64,000 nucleotides of DNA from Bacillota bacterium (lineage in GTDB: Bacteria; Bacillota; Sulfobacillia; Sulfobacillales; Sulfobacillaceae), in assembly GCA_021820965.1 (NCBI GenBank), contig JAKACZ010000001.1, positions 1-64,000 of the forward strand. Reading direction: 5' to 3'. The stretch's first letter is position 1. The number at the start of each line of letters is the position of its first letter. Shown here piece by piece: positions 43,343-52,288 of the stretch. The notes below the pieces were generated by a model. That model saw nothing but the letters and a program-made list of their open reading frames with translations, was not told the DNA's origin and did not search any database. The position numbers and the translations under genes are program-made.

Positions 43343-44566
43343 TTATGCGGCCTCGGGGCGAATCTGCCGCCAGATCAGCGAGCCCATCCAGGCTACCCAA
43401 CCCTGACTCAGCGAGCTCGCCACCACCATCCCGGCAAGCATGAACGGCGAATTATGCCAGAAGTACAGCGCCATCAGCAACACCATGCTGGTCAAACGCC
43501 CGATGTTCAGGCCAATCTCCCGGCTAAGCATGTAGGCCACCCGTCGATGCGTCACCTCCGGGTCGCGGTCCATCACGTCCAGCGGGATGGCTTCGTTAGG
43601 CACGGTAAACCAGGGCATGCTAAACGACGCGACCACGGCAAACGCAAACACCCAAACCCAGCCGGCACGCAAGAAGAAGAGGAAGCTGGCGCCGACCGTC
43701 ATACCGATGACGCCCATCCACATCGCTCGCGGACGCGTCGCAGCCGTGACCCGCCGGCTCACTACCAAGGCACCGGCCGACCGCATGAGGGCGCTGACGC
43801 TGGAGTATACCCCCACCGCCCAAGCACTGTGGGTGGCGATATAAATGAGATACACACCGGCCAGCCCGGTCATGGCCTCCCGCGTTCCGCGCACCATGAG
43901 CGTCTTCACCGCGTCCTTCCAGTGCGGGACGAGCCGCGGTAAGGCCAGACTGAGGCGAAGCGGCTCATTGCCCAAGGGCGGCCCCGGGGGAATCGAGAAC
44001 GACACCATGAAAGTGGCCGCATACACCAAAAGGGCCAAGGCGAAGACAAAAAGATACCCGCTAAGCCCCGGCATCAGGCCGATCAGCGCTCCCCCCAGCA
44101 ACGGGCCGGCGACCCCGGATATGCTGCCGACGGCGGAGTTGAGTCCATAAAAGCGGATGCGCTGGCGTGGGGGCACTGTGTCAAATGTCATGAGATTTAC
44201 CCCAAACCAGAAGAAGCCCTGCGAGATGCCCTGCAGAAACCCCAGCCAAACAATGTAGTGGGACGCGTGATTAAGCAAGAGCAGCAACACGCCATAGAAA
44301 GCCGCGGTCAGCACCAAACCCCACCGGTACGGAACCAAAGGCGACGCTTTTCGGAAAAGATATCCGGTGAAATAAAACACAAATGTTAAGGAGAAAAAAT
44401 AGGCACCGTTAAACAGAGCTAGCGATGCCAGTTGGCCTGACACCACAAATACAAACAGATTCACAAAGGTTGCGGCGATGGTGCCGGCCGTCGTCGACCC
44501 CGCAAGGGTCAGCACCAGCCAGCGCGTCGCTGGACTGAGAGCCTCCGCTGCCTCACGCTTAGCCAT
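43343..44566 (-). CDS. MFS transporter
   Basis: 407 residues with about twelve helices. Visible are FVFYFTGYLFRKASPLVPYRWG (loop 2-3 region), GPLLGGALIGLMPG, and a Pro/Gly-rich central loop (FSIPPGPPLGNEPLR). GGGGAG before the ATG sets the start; the longer upstream frame is low-complexity and unsupported. Substrate is unknown. It is preceded by about 310 bp of non-coding DNA shared with ppa. Confidence 0.85.
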   Translation of the reverse strand: MAKREAAEALSPATRWLVLTLAGSTTAGTIAATFVNLFVFVVSGQLASLALFNGAYFFSLTFVFYFTGYLFRKASPLVPYRWGLVLTAAFYGVLLLLLNHASHYIVWLGFLQGISQGFFWFGVNLMTFDTVPPRQRIRFYGLNSAVGSISGVAGPLLGGALIGLMPGLSGYLFVFALALLVYAATFMVSFSIPPGPPLGNEPLRLSLALPRLVPHWKDAVKTLMVRGTREAMTGLAGVYLIYIATHSAWAVGVYSSVSALMRSAGALVVSRRVTAATRPRAMWMGVIGMTVGASFLFFLRAGWVWVFAFAVVASFSMPWFTVPNEAIPLDVMDRDPEVTHRRVAYMLSREIGLNIGRLTSMVLLMALYFWHNSPFMLAGMVVASSLSQGWVAWMGSLIWRQIRPEAA

Positions 44567-44877
44567 AACCTGACTCCCCGCCAGCATTAGTGCAGGCATT
44601 CCCTCGCCTGCCCGATATGCAATGATATCAAATTTGCCACGCTCGATTAAGCGCCTCAACCCACTTCGGATGCGTGGCAGAGCGACACCGGATCCCGGGA
44701 GGGGGGAATTTGCCCTCACTAGCTGGCCGGAGACGCTGAGCGTGTGCAAAAACCCTAAGGGCTCGCGAGGGATCGCGGGCCCGCATTGATTTTCTTCCCG
44801 GATTCCCGCAGAATGTTCTAGAGAAATTGGGGATGGCACAATAGGTTCATCCCCGCTAAAGCGAGGAGGCCTCCATT
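44567..44877. other. Divergent regulatory gap between MFS transporter and ppa
   Basis: About 310 bp between divergent genes. It contains the ribosome binding sites of both genes but no clear -35/-10 pair that I would call; GGGATCGCGGGCCCGC near 44770 is a short palindromic stretch. Nothing else recognised. Confidence 0.4.
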
Positions 44878-45360
44878 TTGACAGTTGATGTGGTGGTGGA
44901 AATACCCCAAGGCAGCCAGAACAAGTACGAAGTGGAACACGACACCGGTCGCGTTCGGCTGGACCGCGTGCTGTATTCACCGATGCACTACCCGGCCGAA
45001 TACGGCTTTGTGGAAGAAACACTGGGCGAAGACGGCGACCCGATCGACGTGTTGGTCCTCAGCAGTTTTCCCACCTTTCCTGGTTGTCTGGTGAGCGCCC
45101 GCGTTATCGGCATGCTGGAAATGACCGACGACAAGGGAATTGACACTAAGCTTCTGGGCGTGGCTGCCGACGACCCGCGCTACAACCACGTAAAGTCGCT
45201 GAACGATGTGAATCCCCACGTGTTAAAGGAGATTCCTCACTTTTTCCAAACATACAAGCAATTGGAGAACAAAGCAGTAGAGATTGGCGGATGGAAGGGC
45301 GAGGACGATGCCCTGCGGGTGTTGGAGGAATGCCGTCAACGCTACCAAAAGGTCCACTAG
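44878..45360 (+). CDS. ppa: Inorganic pyrophosphatase (family I)
   Basis: Soluble PPase pulling biosynthetic reactions forward by hydrolysing PPi. VEIPQGSQNKYEVEHDTG is the canonical start, EYGFVEETLGEDGDPIDVLVL holds the metal-binding Asp cluster, and EMTDDKGIDTKLLGV gives the next Asp residues. 160 residues is typical of bacterial family I. TTG start with GAGGAGG eight bases upstream. The stop overlaps convergent FUSC by 4 bp (CTAG). Confidence 0.96.
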   Translation: MTVDVVVEIPQGSQNKYEVEHDTGRVRLDRVLYSPMHYPAEYGFVEETLGEDGDPIDVLVLSSFPTFPGCLVSARVIGMLEMTDDKGIDTKLLGVAADDPRYNHVKSLNDVNPHVLKEIPHFFQTYKQLENKAVEIGGWKGEDDALRVLEECRQRYQKVH

Positions 45361-46481
45361 CGCACGACGGCGACCGGCACAATGAGCCGGGAACTAACCA
45401 TAAGGTCCTGGCTCATTTTCTCGATATCGACCAGCACGGAAGCAATATCCAAAAACCTGGGGCCATTTGACGCTAATCGGCGCACCGCGTCATGGAGCAC
45501 GCGCCGACGGGCGTCAACAGACTCAGCGAGGATGGTCTCCAGCCGCAGCGCCGCCGTCTGCTCGCCCACGTAGATGAGGTAGGCATAGCTTTTTAGTGCC
45601 TCACCCATCAGAGCCAAGACCTCCCCCATGCCTTCCGCCAGCGGCTCCGGCAGCGCAGTGCCCTTTTCCGAAATATCGCGGTCCAGCGTGACAAAGAGCG
45701 TGCGGGCAATCCCACGCACCTGCATTAAGGAATGGTCCAGCACGTCCAGGGCTTGACTCAATTTGACGCTACGCCCTTCGGCGTGGCGGTGCCAGGGATT
45801 CCATCTAAGGCTGGTCTCGGCGCGCTTCAACCCGCGTCTGGCACTATCCAACCCCTCTTGAATCGCCCGCGCTTTTTGAAGATGGCGATTGGCTTCCTCT
45901 AATTTCAACCCTTCGACCAGGTCATGCTGCATGGCCTCCAGAATTTGCGCCAACCCCAGAGCCAAAAGCCTAAGACTCTCTGCCGCCTCGGGGGTCAAAT
46001 CGGGAGGCCACACTAGGGCCGACACAGCCACCGCCACCACTCCGCCCAGCGCGGTATCGAGGGCGCGATACCAGGCATAGCCGCGCACGCCCGATCCCAC
46101 CGCCATTACCATCAATGCGCTGATGGCAACCTGTGGAACCCCCTGCACCCCTAAATGAAGCCGCGTCGCCAGTACCATGGCGATGAACACCAAGACCGCC
46201 AATGACCAGGCGCTTAGGCCAATCCAGCGCGTGAACAGCATGGCCAGCAGAATGCCGCCCAACACGCCCAAAATCCGCTGGGCTCCACGCGATACCGACT
46301 CTGCGACGGTTGCCTGTACAGACAGGATGGCGGCCAGCGGGGCGAAGTAGGGCTTGACAGCCCCAATGAGCGAGGCCGCGAGGGCCCACGAAATACCGGC
46401 CGCCAGCGCTGTCCTAAACACTTGAAGGCTAATGCCCCAATTTTCCAGCTGCTGCCAGGGCAGCTTCGGCAGATGCGACAT
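45357..46481 (-). CDS. FUSC/aromatic acid exporter family membrane protein
   Basis: 374 residues. Six N-terminal membrane helices (~20-170, e.g. FRTALAAGISWALAASLIG, YFAPLAAILSVQATVAESVSRGAQRILGVLGGI) match the FUSC/ArAE domain; the rest is a cytosolic helical bundle. Candidate exporter of aromatic acids or weak acids. No good ribosome binding site before the ATG; a longer frame upstream is possible but low in similarity. Confidence 0.8.
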   Translation of the reverse strand: MSHLPKLPWQQLENWGISLQVFRTALAAGISWALAASLIGAVKPYFAPLAAILSVQATVAESVSRGAQRILGVLGGILLAMLFTRWIGLSAWSLAVLVFIAMVLATRLHLGVQGVPQVAISALMVMAVGSGVRGYAWYRALDTALGGVVAVAVSALVWPPDLTPEAAESLRLLALGLAQILEAMQHDLVEGLKLEEANRHLQKARAIQEGLDSARRGLKRAETSLRWNPWHRHAEGRSVKLSQALDVLDHSLMQVRGIARTLFVTLDRDISEKGTALPEPLAEGMGEVLALMGEALKSYAYLIYVGEQTAALRLETILAESVDARRRVLHDAVRRLASNGPRFLDIASVLVDIEKMSQDLMVSSRLIVPVAVVR

Positions 46482-46749
46482 GCCGGTATCATCGCCCGTA
46501 GCAGCAAGAATTATGACATCACCCGGCCGGCGGTTCCATGACCGGTCATGATCTCGGCGCTCGCCCCGTCCGTATCCACTCGACGGTGCCCGCCGCCAAA
46601 AGTGCGCTGATGTCAGCCGTCTGGCCCCCGGTGACAATACACCAACGCCGCGACAGAACGCGATTACCGGACTGGTTGAGGGTGCTCGCTGAGTGCTCGC
46701 TGGCATGCGTATTTTGGCTTGACCAGGCGCGGGTCGCTTCGAGCGCCCA

Positions 46750-48657
46750 TCAAGCGGGCGACAGCGGCAGTGATTCAGGGAATCGGTCCTGAATGGCTCT
46801 TCCGATGGTCAACAGCGCTTCGTCGGCGCCGCGTCGGCCGACCAGCTGTAACCCAACCGGCAGTTCATGATGGAGGCCCCAGGGAATGGAAAGGGCCGGC
46901 AGTCCCAGAAAATTAAAGGGGGAGGTAAAGCGGGTCACAACGGCCCGAATATCCTCCTCCACGCCGGCCGGGTTGGTCATATGCTGCACATCTATGGGCG
47001 GCGCGGTGATGGGAACGGTGGGCAGAATAATCGCGTCGAGATGGGTTTTCTGCATCCATACGTCCCAGCGCTTGGCCGCGTCCTGACGAAATCGCAGCGC
47101 AGCCAGATACTCTACCGCAAGATGTGCGCCGCCTTGGGTGAGCCTGAGGGCCACATCGGGCTGATATTGGTCCCAATGCTCGGCCAGCTGTTCCCAGTGA
47201 TAGGCAAGAGATTCCGACCCGATCACGATAGACTGGGCAAGCCACAGACGCTCCAAATCCATAAGCCGTCCGCGCTCCACCCGGGCCCCGAGGGCCTGAA
47301 TGACGGACGCGATCCCGTCTTTCACATACTGATCCAATTCGCCATCGTAGCAAAATACTTGGTCGGCGTCGGGCCAGAATACGGTTAAAGTATCCGGCAG
47401 ATCACCAGCACGCGGTCCGGACCCCAGGGCCGCCCAAGTAGCCTGCACGTCGCACACTCGGCGTGCCATCGGACCGACATGGTCCAACGACCAGGAGAGC
47501 GGTACCACGCCTTGAACCGAGACCCGGGCATAAGTAGGCTTGAGACCAACGATCCCGCAAAACGCTGCGGGGATGCGAATGGAACCCCCGGTGTCGGTAC
47601 CAAGAGCCGCCGACACGATGGAGGTCGCCACCGCCACCGCCGATCCACTGCTTGATCCGCCCGCCATGCGATCCGTGTCATAGGGATTAGCGACGGGACC
47701 CAATGCGGAACTGTTGCCGGTCGGACCATAGGCATATTCATGGAGGTTGAGCTTCCCCAAATCAAGGTTGGCACCGCGAGCGCGTAGTGCCGACGCCACC
47801 TCGGCGTCCCGATCGGCCCGGGCTGTCGCAATGACACGCGATCCGGCCGTAGTGGGTCGGCCCTGCAGGTCGATAAGGTCCTTCAGCCCCACCAGCACGC
47901 CATCAATGGGAGACAGAGGACGGTTGTTGGCGTACCGGGTCTCGGCCTCACCTGCGGATTTCATCGCCGCCTCCGGTGTCAATTGAACAAAGGCCGGTGT
48001 GCGCTTTTGCCATTGCAGCGCACGCTCGAGGCGCGCTTGCGTCATCTCGACCGGGCTGAGTGTGCCTGACCGAAATGCGCGTACCAGCTCCGCAATGTCT
48101 CCCCGCTCCGGATAACCCGACTCCGGTTGCGGCTCCTTATCCCCGACACTAGTCCGCCCGACTCCAATTCGCGGCGCGGTTGCCTTAGGCGATGAAAGGC
48201 GGGCGATCCGACCACCCTGGTCATGGACCAGCCGGCTTTGAAGCCCAGTCGCCACCTCGTTAGCTATTCCACTCACCGCTCCCCGCAAAATGGCGCGCCG
48301 ATACATGTGAGGCAAATTCTCAGGCAGATGGTTCAGGTCCGCCCACAGGTATTCGCGGTGTTCATCCGAAATCACCGGGTCAAGCACTGGCCCCGCATCC
48401 ACCACCAGCCAGATCGCCAACAGAACCGTGCGGCCCTTCGCGGTCGGCGTATAGAATCCGGCATCCACCAAACGGTCAACCCTGACCTGAAGTTCGGTCT
48501 CTTCGGACCACTCGCGCCTAAGCGCATCCTCCAGCGTTTCGCCGTCCTCAACGCGTCCCCCCGGCAGCTCCCACTCGCTGCGCTCATTCATTATCACCAA
48601 TACCTTGTTTTTACGCACTAAAATGCCCTTGACCGATATCGGCCAGCTCATATCCAC
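46750..48657 (-). CDS. Nudix hydrolase-amidase fusion protein
   Basis: A single 635-codon frame carries two enzymes. Residues ~5-140 form a Nudix domain with box GGRVEDGETLEDALRREWSEET. Residues ~190-630 form an amidase-signature domain: catalytic Lys in VGLKDLID, cis-Ser in MAGGSSSGSAVAVA, nucleophile in GTDTGGSIRIPAAFCGIVGLKP. The ~50-residue linker (ARLSSPKATAPRIG...) looks disordered. Nudix enzymes cleave nucleoside diphosphate derivatives; amidase-signature enzymes hydrolyse amides. GGGG six bases before the GTG. I know of no well-described fusion of this kind; a sequencing error merging two genes cannot be excluded, but there is no internal stop or restart signal. Confidence 0.85.
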   Translation of the reverse strand: MDMSWPISVKGILVRKNKVLVIMNERSEWELPGGRVEDGETLEDALRREWSEETELQVRVDRLVDAGFYTPTAKGRTVLLAIWLVVDAGPVLDPVISDEHREYLWADLNHLPENLPHMYRRAILRGAVSGIANEVATGLQSRLVHDQGGRIARLSSPKATAPRIGVGRTSVGDKEPQPESGYPERGDIAELVRAFRSGTLSPVEMTQARLERALQWQKRTPAFVQLTPEAAMKSAGEAETRYANNRPLSPIDGVLVGLKDLIDLQGRPTTAGSRVIATARADRDAEVASALRARGANLDLGKLNLHEYAYGPTGNSSALGPVANPYDTDRMAGGSSSGSAVAVATSIVSAALGTDTGGSIRIPAAFCGIVGLKPTYARVSVQGVVPLSWSLDHVGPMARRVCDVQATWAALGSGPRAGDLPDTLTVFWPDADQVFCYDGELDQYVKDGIASVIQALGARVERGRLMDLERLWLAQSIVIGSESLAYHWEQLAEHWDQYQPDVALRLTQGGAHLAVEYLAALRFRQDAAKRWDVWMQKTHLDAIILPTVPITAPPIDVQHMTNPAGVEEDIRAVVTRFTSPFNFLGLPALSIPWGLHHELPVGLQLVGRRGADEALLTIGRAIQDRFPESLPLSPA

Positions 48658-48698
48658 GCCTATCCCCCCTCTCCTCTATCATACGCAAACTTTTTCTA

Positions 48699-49484
48699 TC
48701 AGGGCTGCCGCCGATCCCGCCAATCCCTGTACAAGGACCAGGTCAAGCCCATCCCCAGCAGCGCGAGAAGCAGCAAGGGGTTGGCCAGCGCTCGCAAAAG
48801 GGAGTCGGGTGGCGCAGTGGTCGCAACCACCGCCAAGGAATCCATGACCACATGCGCCACCACCGGAACCACCATATCGCCTGTCGCCAAGAGGTATACC
48901 GTCCAAGGAAGGACCGTCAAACCGATTACAAAGAGAGTCCAACCGCCCCAGGCGGGGACATGCCAAAAACCGAAAACGAACGCCGCGGCAACCGCCACCA
49001 GAAGGCGCTTAAATGCATTACCTGGGCGGACAATCTGCCAAAGAGCGACCAAGCCGCCCAACAAAATAAGATTTTCTACCGGAAGCACCAAAGGAAACTG
49101 CCACAATAAGCGCTGTCCCTCCGGCCATCCAAGCTGGTGAAGATGGCCTGACTGCGGATTAAACCCCAAAATTTTGTCGCCCAGATTGCCCATGGCCAGG
49201 CTGGCAACGACGAGTAAAATCGCCTGCCACACAGTGCCGTCGTGCCAGGTTAACGATCGAACGACCACACGCATTAAGGGCCAGGAGAACAGTACAAACA
49301 CAAACCCGCCATAGCCGTATCCAACCGCACTGGACTTGGCCGCCTGGCCCATAATCAAGACCATCAATCCGCCAACCGCTGTCGCCAGCACCAGGCGCCA
49401 GGTGGGCACGCGGCCCACATACCGCAAAAAAAGCGGAGCCGGTGACGAAATTCCGGGCCACCGGGTCCATCTGCTCCACTTCAT
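48699..49484 (-). CDS. CPBP-like intramembrane protease homologue (incomplete motif 1)
   Basis: 261 residues with about eight helices. The C-terminal half carries FGFWHVPAW and VPVVAHVVMDSLAVVA, the second and third CPBP motifs (H and HxxxD). The first motif, normally EExxxR, appears as VENLILLGG, so a catalytic Glu pair is incomplete; it may be inactive or have another role. GGGGGG nine bases before the ATG. Lies 41 bp upstream of the Nudix-amidase gene on the same strand, probably co-transcribed. Confidence 0.65.
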   Translation of the reverse strand: MKWSRWTRWPGISSPAPLFLRYVGRVPTWRLVLATAVGGLMVLIMGQAAKSSAVGYGYGGFVFVLFSWPLMRVVVRSLTWHDGTVWQAILLVVASLAMGNLGDKILGFNPQSGHLHQLGWPEGQRLLWQFPLVLPVENLILLGGLVALWQIVRPGNAFKRLLVAVAAAFVFGFWHVPAWGGWTLFVIGLTVLPWTVYLLATGDMVVPVVAHVVMDSLAVVATTAPPDSLLRALANPLLLLALLGMGLTWSLYRDWRDRRQP

Positions 49485-49528
49485 CAGCGCTCGCCCCCCT
49501 ATATGGATATAAGCGGGGCTTGGCCGGG

Positions 49529-50482
49529 CTATGCCAGTATTGTCTCGATGCGCGTAAGGACATCGGCGCTCAAGCGGACATCCAGCGCCTTCACGTTCTC
49601 TCTGATTTGTTGGGGCGTTGACGCACCAATCAGCGCGCTAGAAATCCCGGGCTGGCGCAGCACCCAGGCTAACGCCAAGTGACTGAGGGCAATTCCGAGG
49701 TCATCCGCCACCGTACGCAACTTTTCCACGCGGTCAAAGTTCGCCTCCGTCATCAGTCGCTCCATGCTGCTGTTCACCCGCGCTTCGCTTGCGCGCGACC
49801 CGGCCGGTGCGGCTTGGCCTTGACGGTACTTCCCAGTTAACAGTCCCTGCGCCAAGGGGGAGAATACCACGACGCCAATGCCTGCCGCCTCACACATCGG
49901 CAACACCGCGTGCTCAATATAGCGGTCCAAGAGGTTATAGCGCGGTTGACTGGCCCGAATAGGGCTTAGCCTAAGCCGTTCCTGCACGGTTAGTGCTTCG
50001 GCAATCTCCGCCGGCTGCCACTCGCTAATGCCCGCGTACAAGACCTTGCCCTGATGGACCAGGTCATCGATAGCCCTCAGAGTTTCCTCAATTTCGGTGT
50101 CGGGGTCGGCGCGATGGCAATAGAAGATATCCACGTAATCAGTATTAAGCGCCTTCAGGCTCTCATCCACTTGATGCATGATGTGCTTGCGCGACAGCCC
50201 ACGCTGGTTGGGCTTTGGGCCTACCGGCCAAAACGCCTTGGTGGTCAGCACGTACTCACTGCGGTCAAAAGGTTTCAGCGCCATGGAGAGAAATCGTTCC
50301 GCCTGGTGCGGTTCGCTCCCGTATGCATTGGCACAGTCAAAATGGTTAATACCAAGTTCGAATGCTTCCCGAACACAGGCTTCGGCGGTGTTAGTCTCAG
50401 TAACGGTGCCATATGTAAGCCAACTCCCCAGCGCAATGGCAGAAACCTCGATGCCGGCGCGGCCCAGTCGACGATATTGCAT
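49529..50482 (-). CDS. Aldo/keto reductase
   Basis: NADPH-dependent carbonyl reductase of 317 residues, of the Kv-beta/YghZ-like group. MQYRRLGRAGIEVSAIALGSWLTYG, catalytic Tyr in DCANAYGSEPHQAERFL, Lys in VLTTKAFWP, His in YCHRADPDTEIEETL, and the NADP-binding tail LIGASTPQQIRENV. Strong AGAGGAGGG six bases before the second of two adjacent ATGs. Substrate unknown. Confidence 0.9.
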   Translation of the reverse strand: MQYRRLGRAGIEVSAIALGSWLTYGTVTETNTAEACVREAFELGINHFDCANAYGSEPHQAERFLSMALKPFDRSEYVLTTKAFWPVGPKPNQRGLSRKHIMHQVDESLKALNTDYVDIFYCHRADPDTEIEETLRAIDDLVHQGKVLYAGISEWQPAEIAEALTVQERLRLSPIRASQPRYNLLDRYIEHAVLPMCEAAGIGVVVFSPLAQGLLTGKYRQGQAAPAGSRASEARVNSSMERLMTEANFDRVEKLRTVADDLGIALSHLALAWVLRQPGISSALIGASTPQQIRENVKALDVRLSADVLTRIETILA

Positions 50483-50545
50483 CATAACCCTCCTCTTAAA
50501 CATCCTAATTCTGCTCTTAATCTAGCATATGGCGAAGCGATCCCC

Positions 50546-52129
50546 TCATGAGCTCACGCGTCGCGTATGCTCCCGAATCGGTGAACTCTCCGCAACCTCC
50601 AAATCGGGATGCTTCTCCAACAGGCGGTCCAATGTCCGCTGATCTTCCACCAACAGAACGCGCTGGCCATCGTCATCCATCACCAGGCGCACGCGGTCGA
50701 ACCGCCCAAACTCAAGGTCGGCGGGCCCTTTGATAATCCATCGGGCCATGCTGTAGGAGAGTTCCCGCAACGTGACCTTGACCCCGTACTCGTTCTCCAA
50801 GCGATAAGTGAGCACCTCAAACTGCAGCGGACCCACGACCCCTAAGTAAACCTCCCGACCCAGGTGCTCAGAACGAAACCGCTGGAGTAACCCTTCTTGT
50901 ACCAGTTCGTCCAGACCTCGCTGATATTGTTTGTGCTTGAGGGTATAGCTCAATTCCACCTCGGCAAAGTGCTCCGGCGAAAATCGTGGAAATCCCACAA
51001 AATGCAGCCGTGCCGATTCGCTTAAGGTATCGCCGATATGAAGCAGGCCCGTGTCATGGATGCCGATGACGTCACCGGGAAATGCCTCCTCCACAATCGT
51101 CCGGTCCTGCGCCATAAACTGCTGCGGCTGTGCCAGACGGATGGTACGGCCGGTCACTGTGTGCGTTACCGTCATATTCCGCTCAAAGCGACCCGAGCAA
51201 ATCCGCATAAAGGCGACGCGGTCGCGGTGCGCCGGATTCATGTTCGCTTGGATCTTGAAGACAAATCCGGAAAAGAACGGAGCATCCGGTGCGACCACGC
51301 CGCCCTCGCCTTCCCGGCCCAACGGGCCCGGCGCCATGTTCAAAAACCCGTTGAGAAATGTCTCCACACCGAAATTGGCCATGGCACTGCCAAAGTACAC
51401 CGGCGTTAGTTGGCCGCGTAGAACCGCAGCGCGGTCCAAGCGCTCACCGGCTCCACTTAATAGTTCGAGGTCTTCGACCAGCCGCTCCCGATCATGGCGG
51501 TCTAGGGGCGCTTGGCTCAGCGTTACCCGACGAAACCCCCGATCCTGACGGTTAAACTCTTCATAAAGCTCCGCGTCTCGGTCATAAAGCCCCTGAAACC
51601 CTTGTCCCATACCGACGGGCCAATTCATGGGGTAAGTCGATATCCCTAAAATCCGTTCAATTTCGGCCAGGATATCCCATGGGTCGCGCGACTCGCGATC
51701 CAGTTTGTTGACAAAAGTGAAAACCGGAATGTGGCGGCGCCGAGCAACTTGGTACAGCTTGACAGTCTGCTCCTCCACGCCTTTGGCGGCATCCAACACC
51801 ATCACCACGCTGTCCGCCGCCATGAGGGTCCGATAGGTGTCCTCGCTGAAGTCCTGGTGGCCCGGGGTATCAAGCAAATTCACGCGATAACCTTGATACG
51901 CAAACTGGAGCACTGTGGAGGTGACCGAAATCCCCCGTTGACGCTCGATGGCCATCCAGTCCGATCGCGCATGTTGCTGCGCCCGGCGCGCCTTGACGGC
52001 CCCGGCTTCGCGAATGGCTCCGCCGAACAACAACAGTTTTTCCGTTAGCGTCGTTTTCCCGGCATCCGGATGCGAGATAATGGCGAACGTGCGGCGCCGC
52101 TGAATTTGCTCAGGGGGTGCTTGTGCCAT
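50546..52129 (-). CDS. prfC: Peptide chain release factor 3
   Basis: Translational GTPase that recycles class I release factors. The G1 motif is SHPDAGKTTLTEKLL, G3 DTPGHQDFSEDTYRTL and G4 FVNKLDRESRDPW; 527 residues is normal. The RF3-specific start (RRTFAIISHPDAGKTT) and C-terminal region (VGPLQFEVLTYRLENEYGV) exclude EF-G and TetM. AAAGGAG before the ATG. Divergent from acnA, with 159 bp between. Confidence 0.96.
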   Translation of the reverse strand: MAQAPPEQIQRRRTFAIISHPDAGKTTLTEKLLLFGGAIREAGAVKARRAQQHARSDWMAIERQRGISVTSTVLQFAYQGYRVNLLDTPGHQDFSEDTYRTLMAADSVVMVLDAAKGVEEQTVKLYQVARRRHIPVFTFVNKLDRESRDPWDILAEIERILGISTYPMNWPVGMGQGFQGLYDRDAELYEEFNRQDRGFRRVTLSQAPLDRHDRERLVEDLELLSGAGERLDRAAVLRGQLTPVYFGSAMANFGVETFLNGFLNMAPGPLGREGEGGVVAPDAPFFSGFVFKIQANMNPAHRDRVAFMRICSGRFERNMTVTHTVTGRTIRLAQPQQFMAQDRTIVEEAFPGDVIGIHDTGLLHIGDTLSESARLHFVGFPRFSPEHFAEVELSYTLKHKQYQRGLDELVQEGLLQRFRSEHLGREVYLGVVGPLQFEVLTYRLENEYGVKVTLRELSYSMARWIIKGPADLEFGRFDRVRLVMDDDGQRVLLVEDQRTLDRLLEKHPDLEVAESSPIREHTRRVSS

Positions 52130-52288
52130 ACAGACTCCTTTGCCTCACGGAACTATCCCGTATTAGCGCGGTCGCGCTGTCGCCGCGGCCGGCTTCTCAA
52201 CGGATTATAGCACGTGCTCGGCTGACTATGGCGTGTGAAGCACGGTCGCGAAAAGCGGCCGTCAGAGGTACAATAGGGGGCGGAAATC

